This document shows positions 53,181 to 61,650 of a stretch of 64,000 nucleotides of DNA, in pieces (positions within the stretch are counted from its first letter, which is position 1; every line of letters begins with the position of its first letter). This DNA is from Raineya sp964654605 (lineage in GTDB: Bacteria; Bacteroidota; Bacteroidia; Cytophagales; Thermonemataceae). The stretch is from NCBI GenBank assembly GCA_964654605.1, contig CAZZLW010000092.1, forward strand, positions 1 to 64,000, read 5' to 3'. Both the position numbers and the translations under genes were made by a program. The notes beneath the pieces were generated by a model. The model did not search any database and was not told the origin of the DNA. It saw nothing but the letters and a program-made list of their open reading frames with translations.

Positions 53181-53938
53181 TGCTCAAATGGAAACTCATG
53201 TTTAGCTCTATGCCTATTGCTTTGGGGGTAGTAGCTCTGAAATTTTTACTTATAGAAACTTTGAATTTTGATGGATGGGTAGAATTGAGCGATATGGCTC
53301 TGGTAATCAGTGCAGGGGTGTTTCTGATTGGCTTTATGCTTTCAGGTACTCTCGCCGACTACAAAGAAAGTGAAAGAATACCCGGCGAAATTGCTTCTGC
53401 TCTGGAAAGCATTGAAGAAACCTGCCTCAATTTAGCAGAAAAAGTTTCTTATCCCAAAGATACTGTCCTGAAATACTGCCAAGAAATAGCTATCTGTATT
53501 GATAACTGGTTTTTGAAAAAAGCCTCTGATGAACAGATGTTTGCCTCATTGCAAAATTTCAACAATTTACTCAACGATTTGGATAAACAAGGAGCCACCC
53601 CACCCGTACTGGCAAGAGTTTTCAATGAACTTGCCTCACTTCGCCGCACCCTCATACGTACAAGTGTAATTTCTCGTACAGGTTTCCTTACTACGGGCTA
53701 TGTACTATTAGAAGTTCTGTTGGTTGTTACTTCAGCTACTATGCTCATTATCAAGTTCAAAAACTTAGTGGCAATGAGTCTGGTGGTGTTTTTTATTACA
53801 CTGGTATACGTGTATATGTATCGCCTCATTAAAGATATTGATGACCCATTTGAGTATGTTGAGGGCAAAGAAAACGTTACTGAAGTAGCTCTTTTTCCAT
53901 TACACGAATACATTGAACGTTTAAGAAAGCGAATGTAA
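53177..53938 (+). CDS. Hypothetical four-helix membrane protein
   Basis: 253 residues that I do not recognise. Hydrophobic segments lie near 8-28 and 40-60, then a soluble, helical, Leu-rich middle (about 65-175) and two more membrane segments near 180-200 and 202-222. The layout recalls bestrophin- or DUF4239-like proteins (two helices, loop, two helices), but no firm motif was found. ATG overlaps the TM2 gene stop (ATGA), and the CPBP protease gene follows at eight bases, so it belongs to the same transcript. Confidence 0.65.
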   Translation: MMLKWKLMFSSMPIALGVVALKFLLIETLNFDGWVELSDMALVISAGVFLIGFMLSGTLADYKESERIPGEIASALESIEETCLNLAEKVSYPKDTVLKYCQEIAICIDNWFLKKASDEQMFASLQNFNNLLNDLDKQGATPPVLARVFNELASLRRTLIRTSVISRTGFLTTGYVLLEVLLVVTSATMLIIKFKNLVAMSLVVFFITLVYVYMYRLIKDIDDPFEYVEGKENVTEVALFPLHEYIERLRKRM

Positions 53939-53946
53939 TACTCATT

Positions 53947-54672
53947 ATGCAATTTACTTGGACACAAAACGAAAAAATAGCCGTTTGGGCATTGGGCTGT
54001 GTAACCGTGGGGTTTATTGCATATTGGTTTATATCGCAGTCTGCTTTTTTGGAAAAAATTTTTGAAAAAAAATATAAACCTCGCGAAAAAGCTATCTATT
54101 GGGTAGTTTTTCAAAGATTTGTTGGAGCAATTTTTTTGGGTATCTTACCAATGATTGCTATGAGTTTTGGGGCAAAATTCTTTCCAAATCAATATGGAGA
54201 TGTATTGCCTGTCAGCAACTCTACTTGGTGGTGGATTGTGGGGCTTTCGGCTTTAGTTTTACCTATCAATTACCTAAATGCCAAAAAACCTGATAATTTG
54301 GCTATGTATCCCCAAATTCGTACCAAAGAATGGACACTGGCTACTTTCCTTTGGGAATATGGTACTTGGGTGCTTTACTTATACGCTTACGAACTACTTT
54401 TTAGAGGTATCTTGTTGTTTGCTATTTGGCAAGCAACCCAAATGGCTTGGCTGGCTATTGCAGTAAATGTTGCGATTTATGCTATAGCTCATATTCCCAA
54501 AGGGCAAAAAGAAGCAATTGGGGCTATCCCTTTGGGAATAGTGCTTGCGTATCTTACACTTGCCGAAGGTAACATTTGGATTGCAGTAATTGTACATATT
54601 CTTTTGGCTTTGAGTAATTCATTTTTTTCATTTTTAGCTCAACCCGAATTTAAGTTTGCAAGAAAAAAATAG
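53947..54672 (+). CDS. CPBP family intramembrane protease
   Basis: 241 residues with about seven hydrophobic helices. Motif 1 is A-Y-E-L-L-F-R-G (family E-E-x3-R, with Tyr for the first Glu), motif 2 A-H-I-P-K-G, motif 3 H-I-L-L-A-L-S-N. These correspond to the glutamate, arginine and histidine positions of CPBP (Abi) intramembrane glutamic peptidases. The loss of the first Glu leaves one acidic residue. Substrate unknown. The TAG stop shares a base with the GTG start of the PseG fusion gene, tying this membrane set to the sugar cluster. Confidence 0.8.
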   Translation: MQFTWTQNEKIAVWALGCVTVGFIAYWFISQSAFLEKIFEKKYKPREKAIYWVVFQRFVGAIFLGILPMIAMSFGAKFFPNQYGDVLPVSNSTWWWIVGLSALVLPINYLNAKKPDNLAMYPQIRTKEWTLATFLWEYGTWVLYLYAYELLFRGILLFAIWQATQMAWLAIAVNVAIYAIAHIPKGQKEAIGAIPLGIVLAYLTLAEGNIWIAVIVHILLALSNSFFSFLAQPEFKFARKK

Positions 54673-56117
54673 TGGAAAAAATAACAAAAATCTACTTCCG
54701 TGCCGATGGCAACTCGCAAATTGGTTTAGGGCATATCACTCGCAGTTTAGCCCTTGCCGATATGCTCAAAGAGCATTTTGAAATTTACTTTTTGATACAA
54801 GAACCCTCGCAAGAAATTATTGCTCAAATTCAAGAAGTTACGAAAAATATTATCATTTTACCTCAAACACAAGATTTTTTAGCTGAAGCTCACAAGGTTG
54901 CACAAAGTTACCTCGTAGGCAAAGAAATTGTAGTTTTAGACGGCTACTACTTTCAAACGGATTATCAAAAGATTATCAAAGCAAAAGGTACAAAATTAGT
55001 TTGTATAGATGACCTACATGCTTGGCATTTTGTGGCTGATGTAGTAATTAACCATGCAGGGGGCGTACAAGGGAGCGACTACTCTTGCGAACCTTACACA
55101 AAGTTATGTTTGGGTTTGGAATATGCTCTTTTGCGAAAACCTTTTTTAGAAGCCGCCAAACAAGAACGAAACATTGAAAAAATTGAAAATGTATTTATTT
55201 GTTTTGGCGGTAGCGACCCACATAATTTCACCGAAAAAGCTCTCAAAGCCTGCATAGAAGCACAGATTTTCAAAGAAATTCACGTGGTGGTGGGGAGTGC
55301 TTATACACACTTTGAAAGTCTGAAAAATTTGACTATTCAAGAAAAAAATGTTTTTTTGTATCAAAATCTCAATGCACAAGATTTGTGTAATGTAATGCAA
55401 AAATGCCATTTGGGCATTGTCCCTGCCAGCAGTATCGCTTACGAATGTTTGGCTGTGGGTATGTATCTGATAGTGGGATATTATGTGGAAAATCAGAAGG
55501 CGATGTATGAGAAACTTGCTTCCTTACAATATGTAATTGCTGCGGATACTTATCAAAACTTTTCTTTCAATAAAGAAACTCTATCTATTCAAGACACATC
55601 TATTCCTAAATTCTCGCAAAATCATTTTTGGAGCATAAAAAAAGTTCTCGAAGTTTTTATAGAATTACTTATTGAAATAAGAATTGCTAATGAACAAGAT
55701 ATGGATATATGTTTTGAATGGGCAAATGATGTCGAAGTTAGAAGAAACTCTATCAATCAAGAGCCTATCCTGTATGAAAATCATTACAATTGGTTCAGAG
55801 AAAAACTAAATGATAAGAATACCATTTTTTATATTGGACAAATCAACAGCATTCCATTTGGACAAGTAAGAATAGATAGGAAAGGTGGGTATGGGTACAT
55901 CAATTATACCATAGACAGGAAGTTTAGAGGTATGGGATTGGGAAAAATATTGGTAAGCAAAGTTATAAATCTACATAAAGATTTCAAGTGGATTGCTTAT
56001 GTCAAAAACAACAACAACCAATCAAAAAGAATTTTTGAAAAACTCAACTTTACAAAAAAATCAGAAGAGGAAATAAAAGGAGAACTTTACAACATTTATA
56101 TTTTAGAAAAGAACTAA
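54672..56117 (+). CDS. pseG: PseG-type UDP-sugar hydrolase fused to a GNAT acetyltransferase (PseH-like)
   Basis: 481 residues. Residues about 1-330 match PseG, which removes UDP from UDP-2,4-diacetamido-2,4,6-trideoxy-L-altrose: Y-F-R-A-D-G-N-x2-I-G-x-G-H, with catalytic His21, and a GT-B-like C-half. Residues about 335-481 form a GNAT domain (F-R-G-M-G-L-G-K-I-L acetyl-CoA loop, N-x2-S-K-R-I-F-E-K-L-N-F), like PseH, the 4-N-acetyltransferase that acts just before PseG. The fusion places two successive steps of pseudaminic acid synthesis in one chain. The start is GTG at 54672. pseI follows at three bases. Confidence 0.9.
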   Translation: MEKITKIYFRADGNSQIGLGHITRSLALADMLKEHFEIYFLIQEPSQEIIAQIQEVTKNIIILPQTQDFLAEAHKVAQSYLVGKEIVVLDGYYFQTDYQKIIKAKGTKLVCIDDLHAWHFVADVVINHAGGVQGSDYSCEPYTKLCLGLEYALLRKPFLEAAKQERNIEKIENVFICFGGSDPHNFTEKALKACIEAQIFKEIHVVVGSAYTHFESLKNLTIQEKNVFLYQNLNAQDLCNVMQKCHLGIVPASSIAYECLAVGMYLIVGYYVENQKAMYEKLASLQYVIAADTYQNFSFNKETLSIQDTSIPKFSQNHFWSIKKVLEVFIELLIEIRIANEQDMDICFEWANDVEVRRNSINQEPILYENHYNWFREKLNDKNTIFYIGQINSIPFGQVRIDRKGGYGYINYTIDRKFRGMGLGKILVSKVINLHKDFKWIAYVKNNNNQSKRIFEKLNFTKKSEEEIKGELYNIYILEKN

Positions 56118-56120
56118 CCT

Positions 56121-57173
56121 ATGCACCCAATCCACATTCAAGACCGAATTATTAGCCCTAATCATAAGCCTTTTCTCATTGCTGAAATGTCAGGCAATCA
56201 TAATCAATCTTTGGAAAGAGCTTTGCAAATTGTAGATGCTGCCGCCGATGCAGGTGCCGATGCTATCAAACTGCAAACCTATACCGCCGATACCCTCACC
56301 ATTGATTTCAGAGAAAACGAGTTCTTTATTGCCGATAAAAATTCGCTATGGCAAGGCAAAAGTCTGTACGAACTCTATCAAGAAGCCTACACGCCTTGGG
56401 AATGGCACAAAGCTATCTTTGAACACGCAAAGAAAAGAGGCATTATCGCATTTAGCACCCCTTTTGATGAAACTTCGGTAGATTTTTTAGAGGACCTGAA
56501 CGTTCCCGCATATAAAATAGCCTCTTTTGAGAACAATCATTTGCCTTTGCTCAAAAAAGTTGCCCAAACAGGCAAGCCTGTCATTATGAGTACGGGCGCA
56601 AGCACGCTTGCAATGATTGAGGAAGCCGTACAAACGCTGCGTGAGAATGGTTGTAAGGATATTATTTTGCTCAAATGTACGAGTACCTACCCTGCAAGTC
56701 CCGAAAATTCAAATATTCTAACCATTCCTCATTTAGCACAACTTTTTAACTGCCACGCAGGACTTTCTGACCATACTATGGGCGTAGGTGTTGCGGTTGC
56801 CTCTATTGCTTTGGGAGCAAGGGTAATAGAAAAACATTTTTGCTTGAGCCGTGCCGAAGGTGGCGTAGATAGTGCTTTTTCGCTTGAACCGCAAGAGTTC
56901 AAAATGCTTGTAGAAGAATGTAATAGAGCATTTTTGGGCTTGGGGCAAGTGCATTATGGCATTTTAGAAGCCGAAAAGAAAAGTCTAACCTACAAGCGTT
57001 CTATTTACGTAGTGCAAGATATAAAAGTAGGCGAAAAACTTACTTCCGAAAATATCCGTATCATACGCCCAGGTTTGGGTTTGCAACCTAAGTATTACGA
57101 TTTTGTTTTAGGCAAAACAGCCAAGCAAGACCTCAAACGTGGCACAGCTCTGCACTTGGATATGTTGATGTAA
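56121..57173 (+). CDS. pseI: Pseudaminic acid synthase
   Basis: 350 residues. NeuB-type barrel with I-A-E-M-S-G-N-H, D-A-I-K-L-Q-T-Y-T (the pseudaminic acid branch has T-Y rather than the K-Y-Q/F of NeuB), F-S-T-P-F-D and S-D-H-T. A C-terminal SAF (antifreeze-like) domain starts near 290 (R-S-I-Y-V-V-Q-D-I). It condenses the PseG product with phosphoenolpyruvate. A promoter for the next genes is buried at its 3' end. Confidence 0.94.
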   Translation: MHPIHIQDRIISPNHKPFLIAEMSGNHNQSLERALQIVDAAADAGADAIKLQTYTADTLTIDFRENEFFIADKNSLWQGKSLYELYQEAYTPWEWHKAIFEHAKKRGIIAFSTPFDETSVDFLEDLNVPAYKIASFENNHLPLLKKVAQTGKPVIMSTGASTLAMIEEAVQTLRENGCKDIILLKCTSTYPASPENSNILTIPHLAQLFNCHAGLSDHTMGVGVAVASIALGARVIEKHFCLSRAEGGVDSAFSLEPQEFKMLVEECNRAFLGLGQVHYGILEAEKKSLTYKRSIYVVQDIKVGEKLTSENIRIIRPGLGLQPKYYDFVLGKTAKQDLKRGTALHLDMLM

Positions 57174-57186
57174 TTTGTTATTTTTG
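57156..57186 (+). promoter_or_regulatory. Internal promoter at the 3' end of pseI
   Basis: TTG, 20-base spacer, TATTTTTG, with the TTG inside the pseI coding region and the -7 box just past the stop. It would drive the retropepsin-like gene and possibly everything after it. Confidence 0.7.
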
Positions 57187-57209
57187 TGAAAATTAAACTT
57201 AAAATAACT

Positions 57210-57629
57210 ATGGGATTAGTATATGCCAAAATTACCTTGCTCAATGCAGGCGATATAGAAATGTATAGACGTGCCAAAATTGCAGAAAATGAAATCCGAC
57301 AGGTAGAAGTAAAAATGCTTGTAGATAGCGGAGCATATATGATGGCAATTAACGAAGTCGTAAAAGAGCAGTTAGGTCTTTTCATTGTAGATAAACGTAA
57401 AGCCCAATTAGCTGATGGTTCTGTGCAAGAATTTGACATTGCGGGTCCCATAGAAGTTCGTTTCGCAAACCGAAAAGCAGTGTGCAATGCCATAGTTTTG
57501 AAAGGTGATACAGAAATGCTCTTGGGGGCAATTCCTATGGAGGAGATGGACGTACTTATTCACCCACAAAAAAACGAATTAGTGGTCAATCCCGACCATC
57601 CTGTTATGGCTCAATTACCTATGAAATAA
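57210..57629 (+). CDS. Retropepsin-like (clan AA) aspartic protease
   Basis: 139 residues. M-L-V-D-S-G-A (D39-S40-G41) is the flap-aspartate motif in its DSG form, and L-L-G-A-I-P-M near residue 110 is the second hydrophobic-hydrophobic-Gly motif of retropepsins. Single-domain proteins of this kind would need to dimerise to be active. No signal peptide is seen. The start is the ATG at 57210: a GTG at 57186 overlaps the -7 box. Role unknown. It interrupts the Pse genes between pseI and pseF and pairs with the Uma2 gene 12 bases downstream. Confidence 0.82.
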   Translation: MGLVYAKITLLNAGDIEMYRRAKIAENEIRQVEVKMLVDSGAYMMAINEVVKEQLGLFIVDKRKAQLADGSVQEFDIAGPIEVRFANRKAVCNAIVLKGDTEMLLGAIPMEEMDVLIHPQKNELVVNPDHPVMAQLPMK

Positions 57630-57641
57630 TTTTGTTTGGAT

Positions 57642-58190
57642 ATGGAAACTTTGGTAGTAGAAAAAAAGCCCACCCTTAGTAAAAACGAATTTTTGGCTTT
57701 GCAAAACCAATCTGAAAAGATTTGGGAATATGATAAGGGTGAAATTACTGAAATTAGTGGTATGAAGAATACAGAAAGACTTATTGTTGCCAATCTTTTG
57801 AGAAAATTCTCAAAAACTAAATTGTACGAACAACGAGCTGAACTTCTACCCGAAACTGACTGCTGGCTTACCGAAACCCAAATGCGAAGACCTGATTTAG
57901 CTTTTTTTACCAGAGAACAAATTTTACAATCCGCTGAAAAGAAACACCCTATCCCTGCTTTTGTCATTGAAATCATTTCTGAAAACGATAACGTAAATTA
58001 CACTGAAAATAAAGTTTTAGAATATCAGCATGCAGGTGTACAAGTGATTTGGCATATCTACCCCGAACTCAAACTTGTCATTGTTATTCGTGGAAAAGAG
58101 GCTCGTTATTATGAAGGCGAAGAAATTTTTGATGCCTCACCCGTAGTGCCTGATTTTCAAATAAGTGTTGCAGAATTATTTGCCCAATAA
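57642..58190 (+). CDS. Uma2 family PD-(D/E)XK endonuclease-like protein
   Basis: 182 residues, only distantly related to the tandem pair at 28.4-29.5 kb. Core motifs are R-R-P-D-L-A-F and A-F-V-I-E-I-I-S-E-N-D, then K-V-L-E-Y-Q-H-A-G-V-Q-V-I-W. The Lys of E-x-K in the other copies is replaced by Ile here (E-I-I), which is usual for many Uma2 proteins that use a Lys in the next helix. Located three bases before pseF. Not an expected sugar-pathway enzyme, so it is probably a passenger with the retropepsin gene. Confidence 0.8.
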   Translation: METLVVEKKPTLSKNEFLALQNQSEKIWEYDKGEITEISGMKNTERLIVANLLRKFSKTKLYEQRAELLPETDCWLTETQMRRPDLAFFTREQILQSAEKKHPIPAFVIEIISENDNVNYTENKVLEYQHAGVQVIWHIYPELKLVIVIRGKEARYYEGEEIFDASPVVPDFQISVAELFAQ

Positions 58191-58193
58191 ACT

Positions 58194-58892
58194 ATGATGA
58201 ATAATATTGCCATTATTACGGCTCGTGGCGGCAGCAAACGCATACCTCGCAAAAATATCAAAGATTTTCTCGGCAAACCTATCATAGCCTATTCTATTGA
58301 AGCTAGTTTGCAAAGTGGTATCTTTCAGGAAGTAATGGTTTCTACTGATGATACCGAAATTGCCGAAGTAGCCCAAAAATACGGGGCGAAAGTTCCTTTT
58401 TTGCGTTCTGCCAAAAATTCTGATGACTTTGCCACCACTGCCGATGTGCTAACAGAAGTTTTGGAAAATTATGCCCAATTAGGACAAAATTTTCAGTATG
58501 CGTGCTGTCTGTACCCCACTGCTCCCTTCGTAACGGCAGAAAAATTACAAAAAGCCTTTCAGTTACTTACCGAAAGCAATGCCGATAGTGTAGTACCTGT
58601 GGCGACATTTAGCTATCCTATTTGGCGAAGCCTAAAAATTGAAAATGGCAAGTTGCAAATGAACTTCCCTGAAAATTTGAACAAGCGTTCCCAAGATTTG
58701 CCCCCTGCCTATCACGATGTAGGGCAATTTTATTTTTTTCAAGTAGCAAAGTTTCTATCTACCAAAAGATTATTTTCAGATTTTTCTGTACCTTTGCATA
58801 TTTCAGAATTAGAAATGCAAGATATTGATAATGAAACTGATTGGAAATTGGCTGAATTGAAGTATAACCTAACAACATCTTTTTATGAATAA
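58194..58892 (+). CDS. pseF: Pseudaminic acid cytidylyltransferase
   Basis: 232 residues. The N-terminal I-I-T-A-R-G-G-S-K-R-I-P-R-K-N nucleotide-binding motif and Y-P-T-A-P-F are those of CMP-sugar activating enzymes (NeuA/PseF). L-P-P-A-Y-H-D-V-G-Q-F-Y is characteristic of PseF. It activates pseudaminic acid as its CMP derivative for transfer to surface glycan or protein. Overlaps the methyltransferase gene by eight bases. Confidence 0.92.
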   Translation: MMNNIAIITARGGSKRIPRKNIKDFLGKPIIAYSIEASLQSGIFQEVMVSTDDTEIAEVAQKYGAKVPFLRSAKNSDDFATTADVLTEVLENYAQLGQNFQYACCLYPTAPFVTAEKLQKAFQLLTESNADSVVPVATFSYPIWRSLKIENGKLQMNFPENLNKRSQDLPPAYHDVGQFYFFQVAKFLSTKRLFSDFSVPLHISELEMQDIDNETDWKLAELKYNLTTSFYE

Positions 58893-59895
58893 TGACAGCT
58901 TCAAAGAAAATGATATTCGCCCAAAAAATCTGATGGGAAAACAGGCTATCGCAGCCACTATAGACATAGGAAGGCTACTAATCAAAGCAAATGAATTTAC
59001 AGAAGTTAGTTGCCCTGCTTGTGAAAGTACAGATTACCAAAAAAAATATAACAAATATAGCCTTACTTTTGTAGAATGTAGAAAATGCAAAACAATTTTT
59101 ACTAATCCTCGCCCAACAGAGGAAGTTCTTTCATATTTTTACAAAGATTCTGTCAATTATGCCTACTGGAACGAATATATATTTCCTGCATCAGAAGAGG
59201 TGAGAAGAAAAAAAATATTTGTACCAAGAGTTGATAAGACATTGATGTTTTGTCAAAAATACAATGTAGAAACAAATAGTTTATTGGAAGTAGGAGCTGG
59301 TTTTGGAACTTATTGTTTAGAAGCTAAAAGCAGAAATATCTTTCAGCGAATAGTAGCCGTAGAACCTACTCCTAATTTGGCTGAAACTTGCAGAAAGCGA
59401 GGTTTGGAGGTCATAGAAGATATGATAGAGAATATTCATTTTTCAGAAGAAGAGAAGTTTGATGTAGTAGTAAATTTTGAAGTAATAGAACATTTATTTT
59501 CTCCCAAAAACTTTATCATAAATTGCGGAAGGCTTCTTAAAAAAGGGGGACTTTTTATTGTTACTTGTCCCAATGGTCAGGGCTTTGATTTTATGGTTTT
59601 AGGTGAAAAATGTAATAGTCTTGACCACGAACATCTCAATTATTTTAATCCACAATCTTTAAGTTTGCTTTTAGAAAATTGTGGATTTGAAGTTTTAGAA
59701 AGTTTGACACCCGGTAAGTTAGATGCAGATTTAGTAAGAAACAAAATATTGGAAGGAGAATTTGATGTAAGCCAAAATCCTTTCTTAAAAAAGGTTCTGA
59801 TAGAAGATTGGGATAACCTTGGTGATAAATTTCAGGAATTTTTGGCTGATAATGGCTTGTCTTCAAATATGTGGATTGTTGCAAGAAAATTATGA
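58885..59895 (+). CDS. SAM-dependent methyltransferase with N-terminal zinc ribbon
   Basis: 336 residues. A zinc-ribbon at the N-terminus has C43-x2-C46 and C65-x2-C68, typical of methyltransferases from sugar and natural-product clusters. The class I Rossmann domain follows with L-L-E-V-G-A-G-F-G-T-Y (about 133-143), V-V-N-F-E-V-I-E-H-L and a P-N-G-Q-G segment. It probably methylates the nonulosonic acid or a linked glycan; the target is inferred only from position. Overlaps pseF by eight bases and the amidotransferase by four. Confidence 0.85.
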   Translation: MNNDSFKENDIRPKNLMGKQAIAATIDIGRLLIKANEFTEVSCPACESTDYQKKYNKYSLTFVECRKCKTIFTNPRPTEEVLSYFYKDSVNYAYWNEYIFPASEEVRRKKIFVPRVDKTLMFCQKYNVETNSLLEVGAGFGTYCLEAKSRNIFQRIVAVEPTPNLAETCRKRGLEVIEDMIENIHFSEEEKFDVVVNFEVIEHLFSPKNFIINCGRLLKKGGLFIVTCPNGQGFDFMVLGEKCNSLDHEHLNYFNPQSLSLLLENCGFEVLESLTPGKLDADLVRNKILEGEFDVSQNPFLKKVLIEDWDNLGDKFQEFLADNGLSSNMWIVARKL

Positions 59896-61028
59896 AATAC
59901 TGCAAGAAATGCCTTCAAACCGATAAAAGACCAAATACCAAATTTGATGAGTTTGGTATTTGTCCTGCTTGTAATTACTTTGAAACGCTCAAAGAAGTTG
60001 ATTGGGAAGAGCGTAAAGCCGAACTTCAAGAGATTGTAGCATTTGGTAAACAAAATAATCATTCAGGCTACGATTGTATTATTGGGGTAAGTGGTGGTAA
60101 AGATAGTACTAGACAGGCTTTGTACGTTCGGAATGTGCTGAAAATGAAGCCGCTTTTAGTTTGTCTTGCTTACCCACCCGAACAAATTACGCAAAGAGGA
60201 GCAGATAATATTTCTAATCTCATTAGCTTAGGTTTTGACTGCGTTACGATTGACCCCGCACCTGTGATTTGGAAAAAATTACTCAAAAAGGGATTCCAAA
60301 TGTTTGGTAATTGGGCAAAATCTGCCGAATTGGCTTTGTTTAGTAGCGTTCCCAGATTGGCTATCGCTTATCAAATACCACTTATTTGGTGGGGAGAAAA
60401 TCCTGCTTTACAATTGGGTGATATGGGAGCATTAGGCAAAACAGGAGGCGATGGAAACAACTTAAAGCACTTGAATACATTAGCAGGAGGGGACATTACT
60501 TGGCTTTTGAGTGAAGAAATTAAAAGAAACCAAATCTTGCAATATATTTATCCCAGTGATGAAGAAATGCAAAGGGCTAATTTACGGATAGTTTATTTGG
60601 GGTACTATTGGAAAGATTGGTCTTTGGTGAATAATGCTAATTATTCATCTTTGAGAGGATTGGACGTAAGAACTGATAAACCTTGGGAAATAGGAGAACC
60701 CTATGGTGTTACTGCTCTTGATGACAACTATGTAGCATTTAATCAGATGATAAAATACCTTAAATATGGTTTCGGTAGAACTACCGACTATATGAATGAA
60801 GAAATACGCATCGGCAGAATAACACGCGAAGAGGCTATCAAAATCACAGAAAAATTTGATGGTACTTGTGATGATAAATTTATAGAAATGTTTTGCAACC
60901 ATATTGAAATTAGCAAGCAAGAGTTTTGGGAAATCATAGATAAATTTGTCAATAAGGATTTGTTTGAAAAAAATGCAGAAGGCAAGTGGGTGAGAAAATT
61001 TAAAGTTGGAGAGGATTATGAAATATAA
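59892..61028 (+). CDS. N-acetyl sugar amidotransferase, first copy (PseA/WbpG-like)
   Basis: 378 residues. Zinc-type Cys pairs at C4-x2-C7 and C24-x2-C27, then the ATP-pyrophosphatase (PP-loop) motif S-G-G-K-D-S at 67-72. Family members (TIGR03573) adenylate an N-acetyl group on a sugar and, with ammonia from HisH/HisF-like partners, turn it into an acetamidino group. In Pseudomonas WbpG acts this way for lipopolysaccharide, and in Campylobacter PseA for pseudaminic acid. Overlaps the methyltransferase (ATGA) and the HisH-like gene by 11 bases. PP-loop intact, so likely the active copy. Confidence 0.88.
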   Translation: MKYCKKCLQTDKRPNTKFDEFGICPACNYFETLKEVDWEERKAELQEIVAFGKQNNHSGYDCIIGVSGGKDSTRQALYVRNVLKMKPLLVCLAYPPEQITQRGADNISNLISLGFDCVTIDPAPVIWKKLLKKGFQMFGNWAKSAELALFSSVPRLAIAYQIPLIWWGENPALQLGDMGALGKTGGDGNNLKHLNTLAGGDITWLLSEEIKRNQILQYIYPSDEEMQRANLRIVYLGYYWKDWSLVNNANYSSLRGLDVRTDKPWEIGEPYGVTALDDNYVAFNQMIKYLKYGFGRTTDYMNEEIRIGRITREEAIKITEKFDGTCDDKFIEMFCNHIEISKQEFWEIIDKFVNKDLFEKNAEGKWVRKFKVGEDYEI

Positions 61029-61647
61029 ACATACGCAAGTTGCTATCATAGACTACGACTTGGGCAATACTTACTCTGTACTAAATGCCATTGAATTTTT
61101 AGGCTACAAAGTATTTGTAACCTCCGACTACGAAAAGCTCAAAAAAGCTGATGCCATTATATTGCCCGGTGTGGGGGCTTTTGAAGCCGCTATCAAGTCT
61201 ATTATTCGTAAAAATTTGGATAAAATACTTACCGAATTGGTCTTACAAGAGCAAAAACCTCTTTTAGGAATTTGCTTGGGTATGCAATTATTAGCCAACT
61301 CTTCTGAAGAAAATGGCTTTCATCAAGGATTAGGATTTATTGAAGGGGCTGTCAAAAAAATTATTCCTAAAACCAAAGCTACCGTGCCTCACGTAGGCTG
61401 GAACGACCTTAATATAGTTCAAGATAGCAAAATTTATTCAAAACTCAAAGATAGCAAAAACTTCTATTTTGACCACAGCTATCATTTTGAGTGCGAAAGT
61501 AAATATGTTTCTGCTACTTGCAATTATGGTGGTTTATCCTTAGTTGCTTCTGTACAAAAGAACAATATTTTCGGCGTACAATTTCACCCCGAGAAAAGCC
61601 AAAATAATGGATTACGCTTGTTTAGAGCCTTTATAGAAAATTCATAG
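61018..61647 (+). CDS. HisH-like glutamine amidotransferase of the sugar cluster
   Basis: 209 residues, class I glutaminase. Nucleophile elbow G-I-C-L-G-M-Q with Cys86, and F-H-P-E-K near residue 193 as the catalytic His-Glu pair. It hydrolyses glutamine and passes ammonia to the adjacent HisF-like barrel. Position between two sugar amidotransferases shows it works in the acetamidino pathway and not in histidine synthesis. The ATG at 61018 fits better than the TTG 12 bases earlier. Confidence 0.88.
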   Translation: MKYKHTQVAIIDYDLGNTYSVLNAIEFLGYKVFVTSDYEKLKKADAIILPGVGAFEAAIKSIIRKNLDKILTELVLQEQKPLLGICLGMQLLANSSEENGFHQGLGFIEGAVKKIIPKTKATVPHVGWNDLNIVQDSKIYSKLKDSKNFYFDHSYHFECESKYVSATCNYGGLSLVASVQKNNIFGVQFHPEKSQNNGLRLFRAFIENS

Positions 61648-61650
61648 GAA

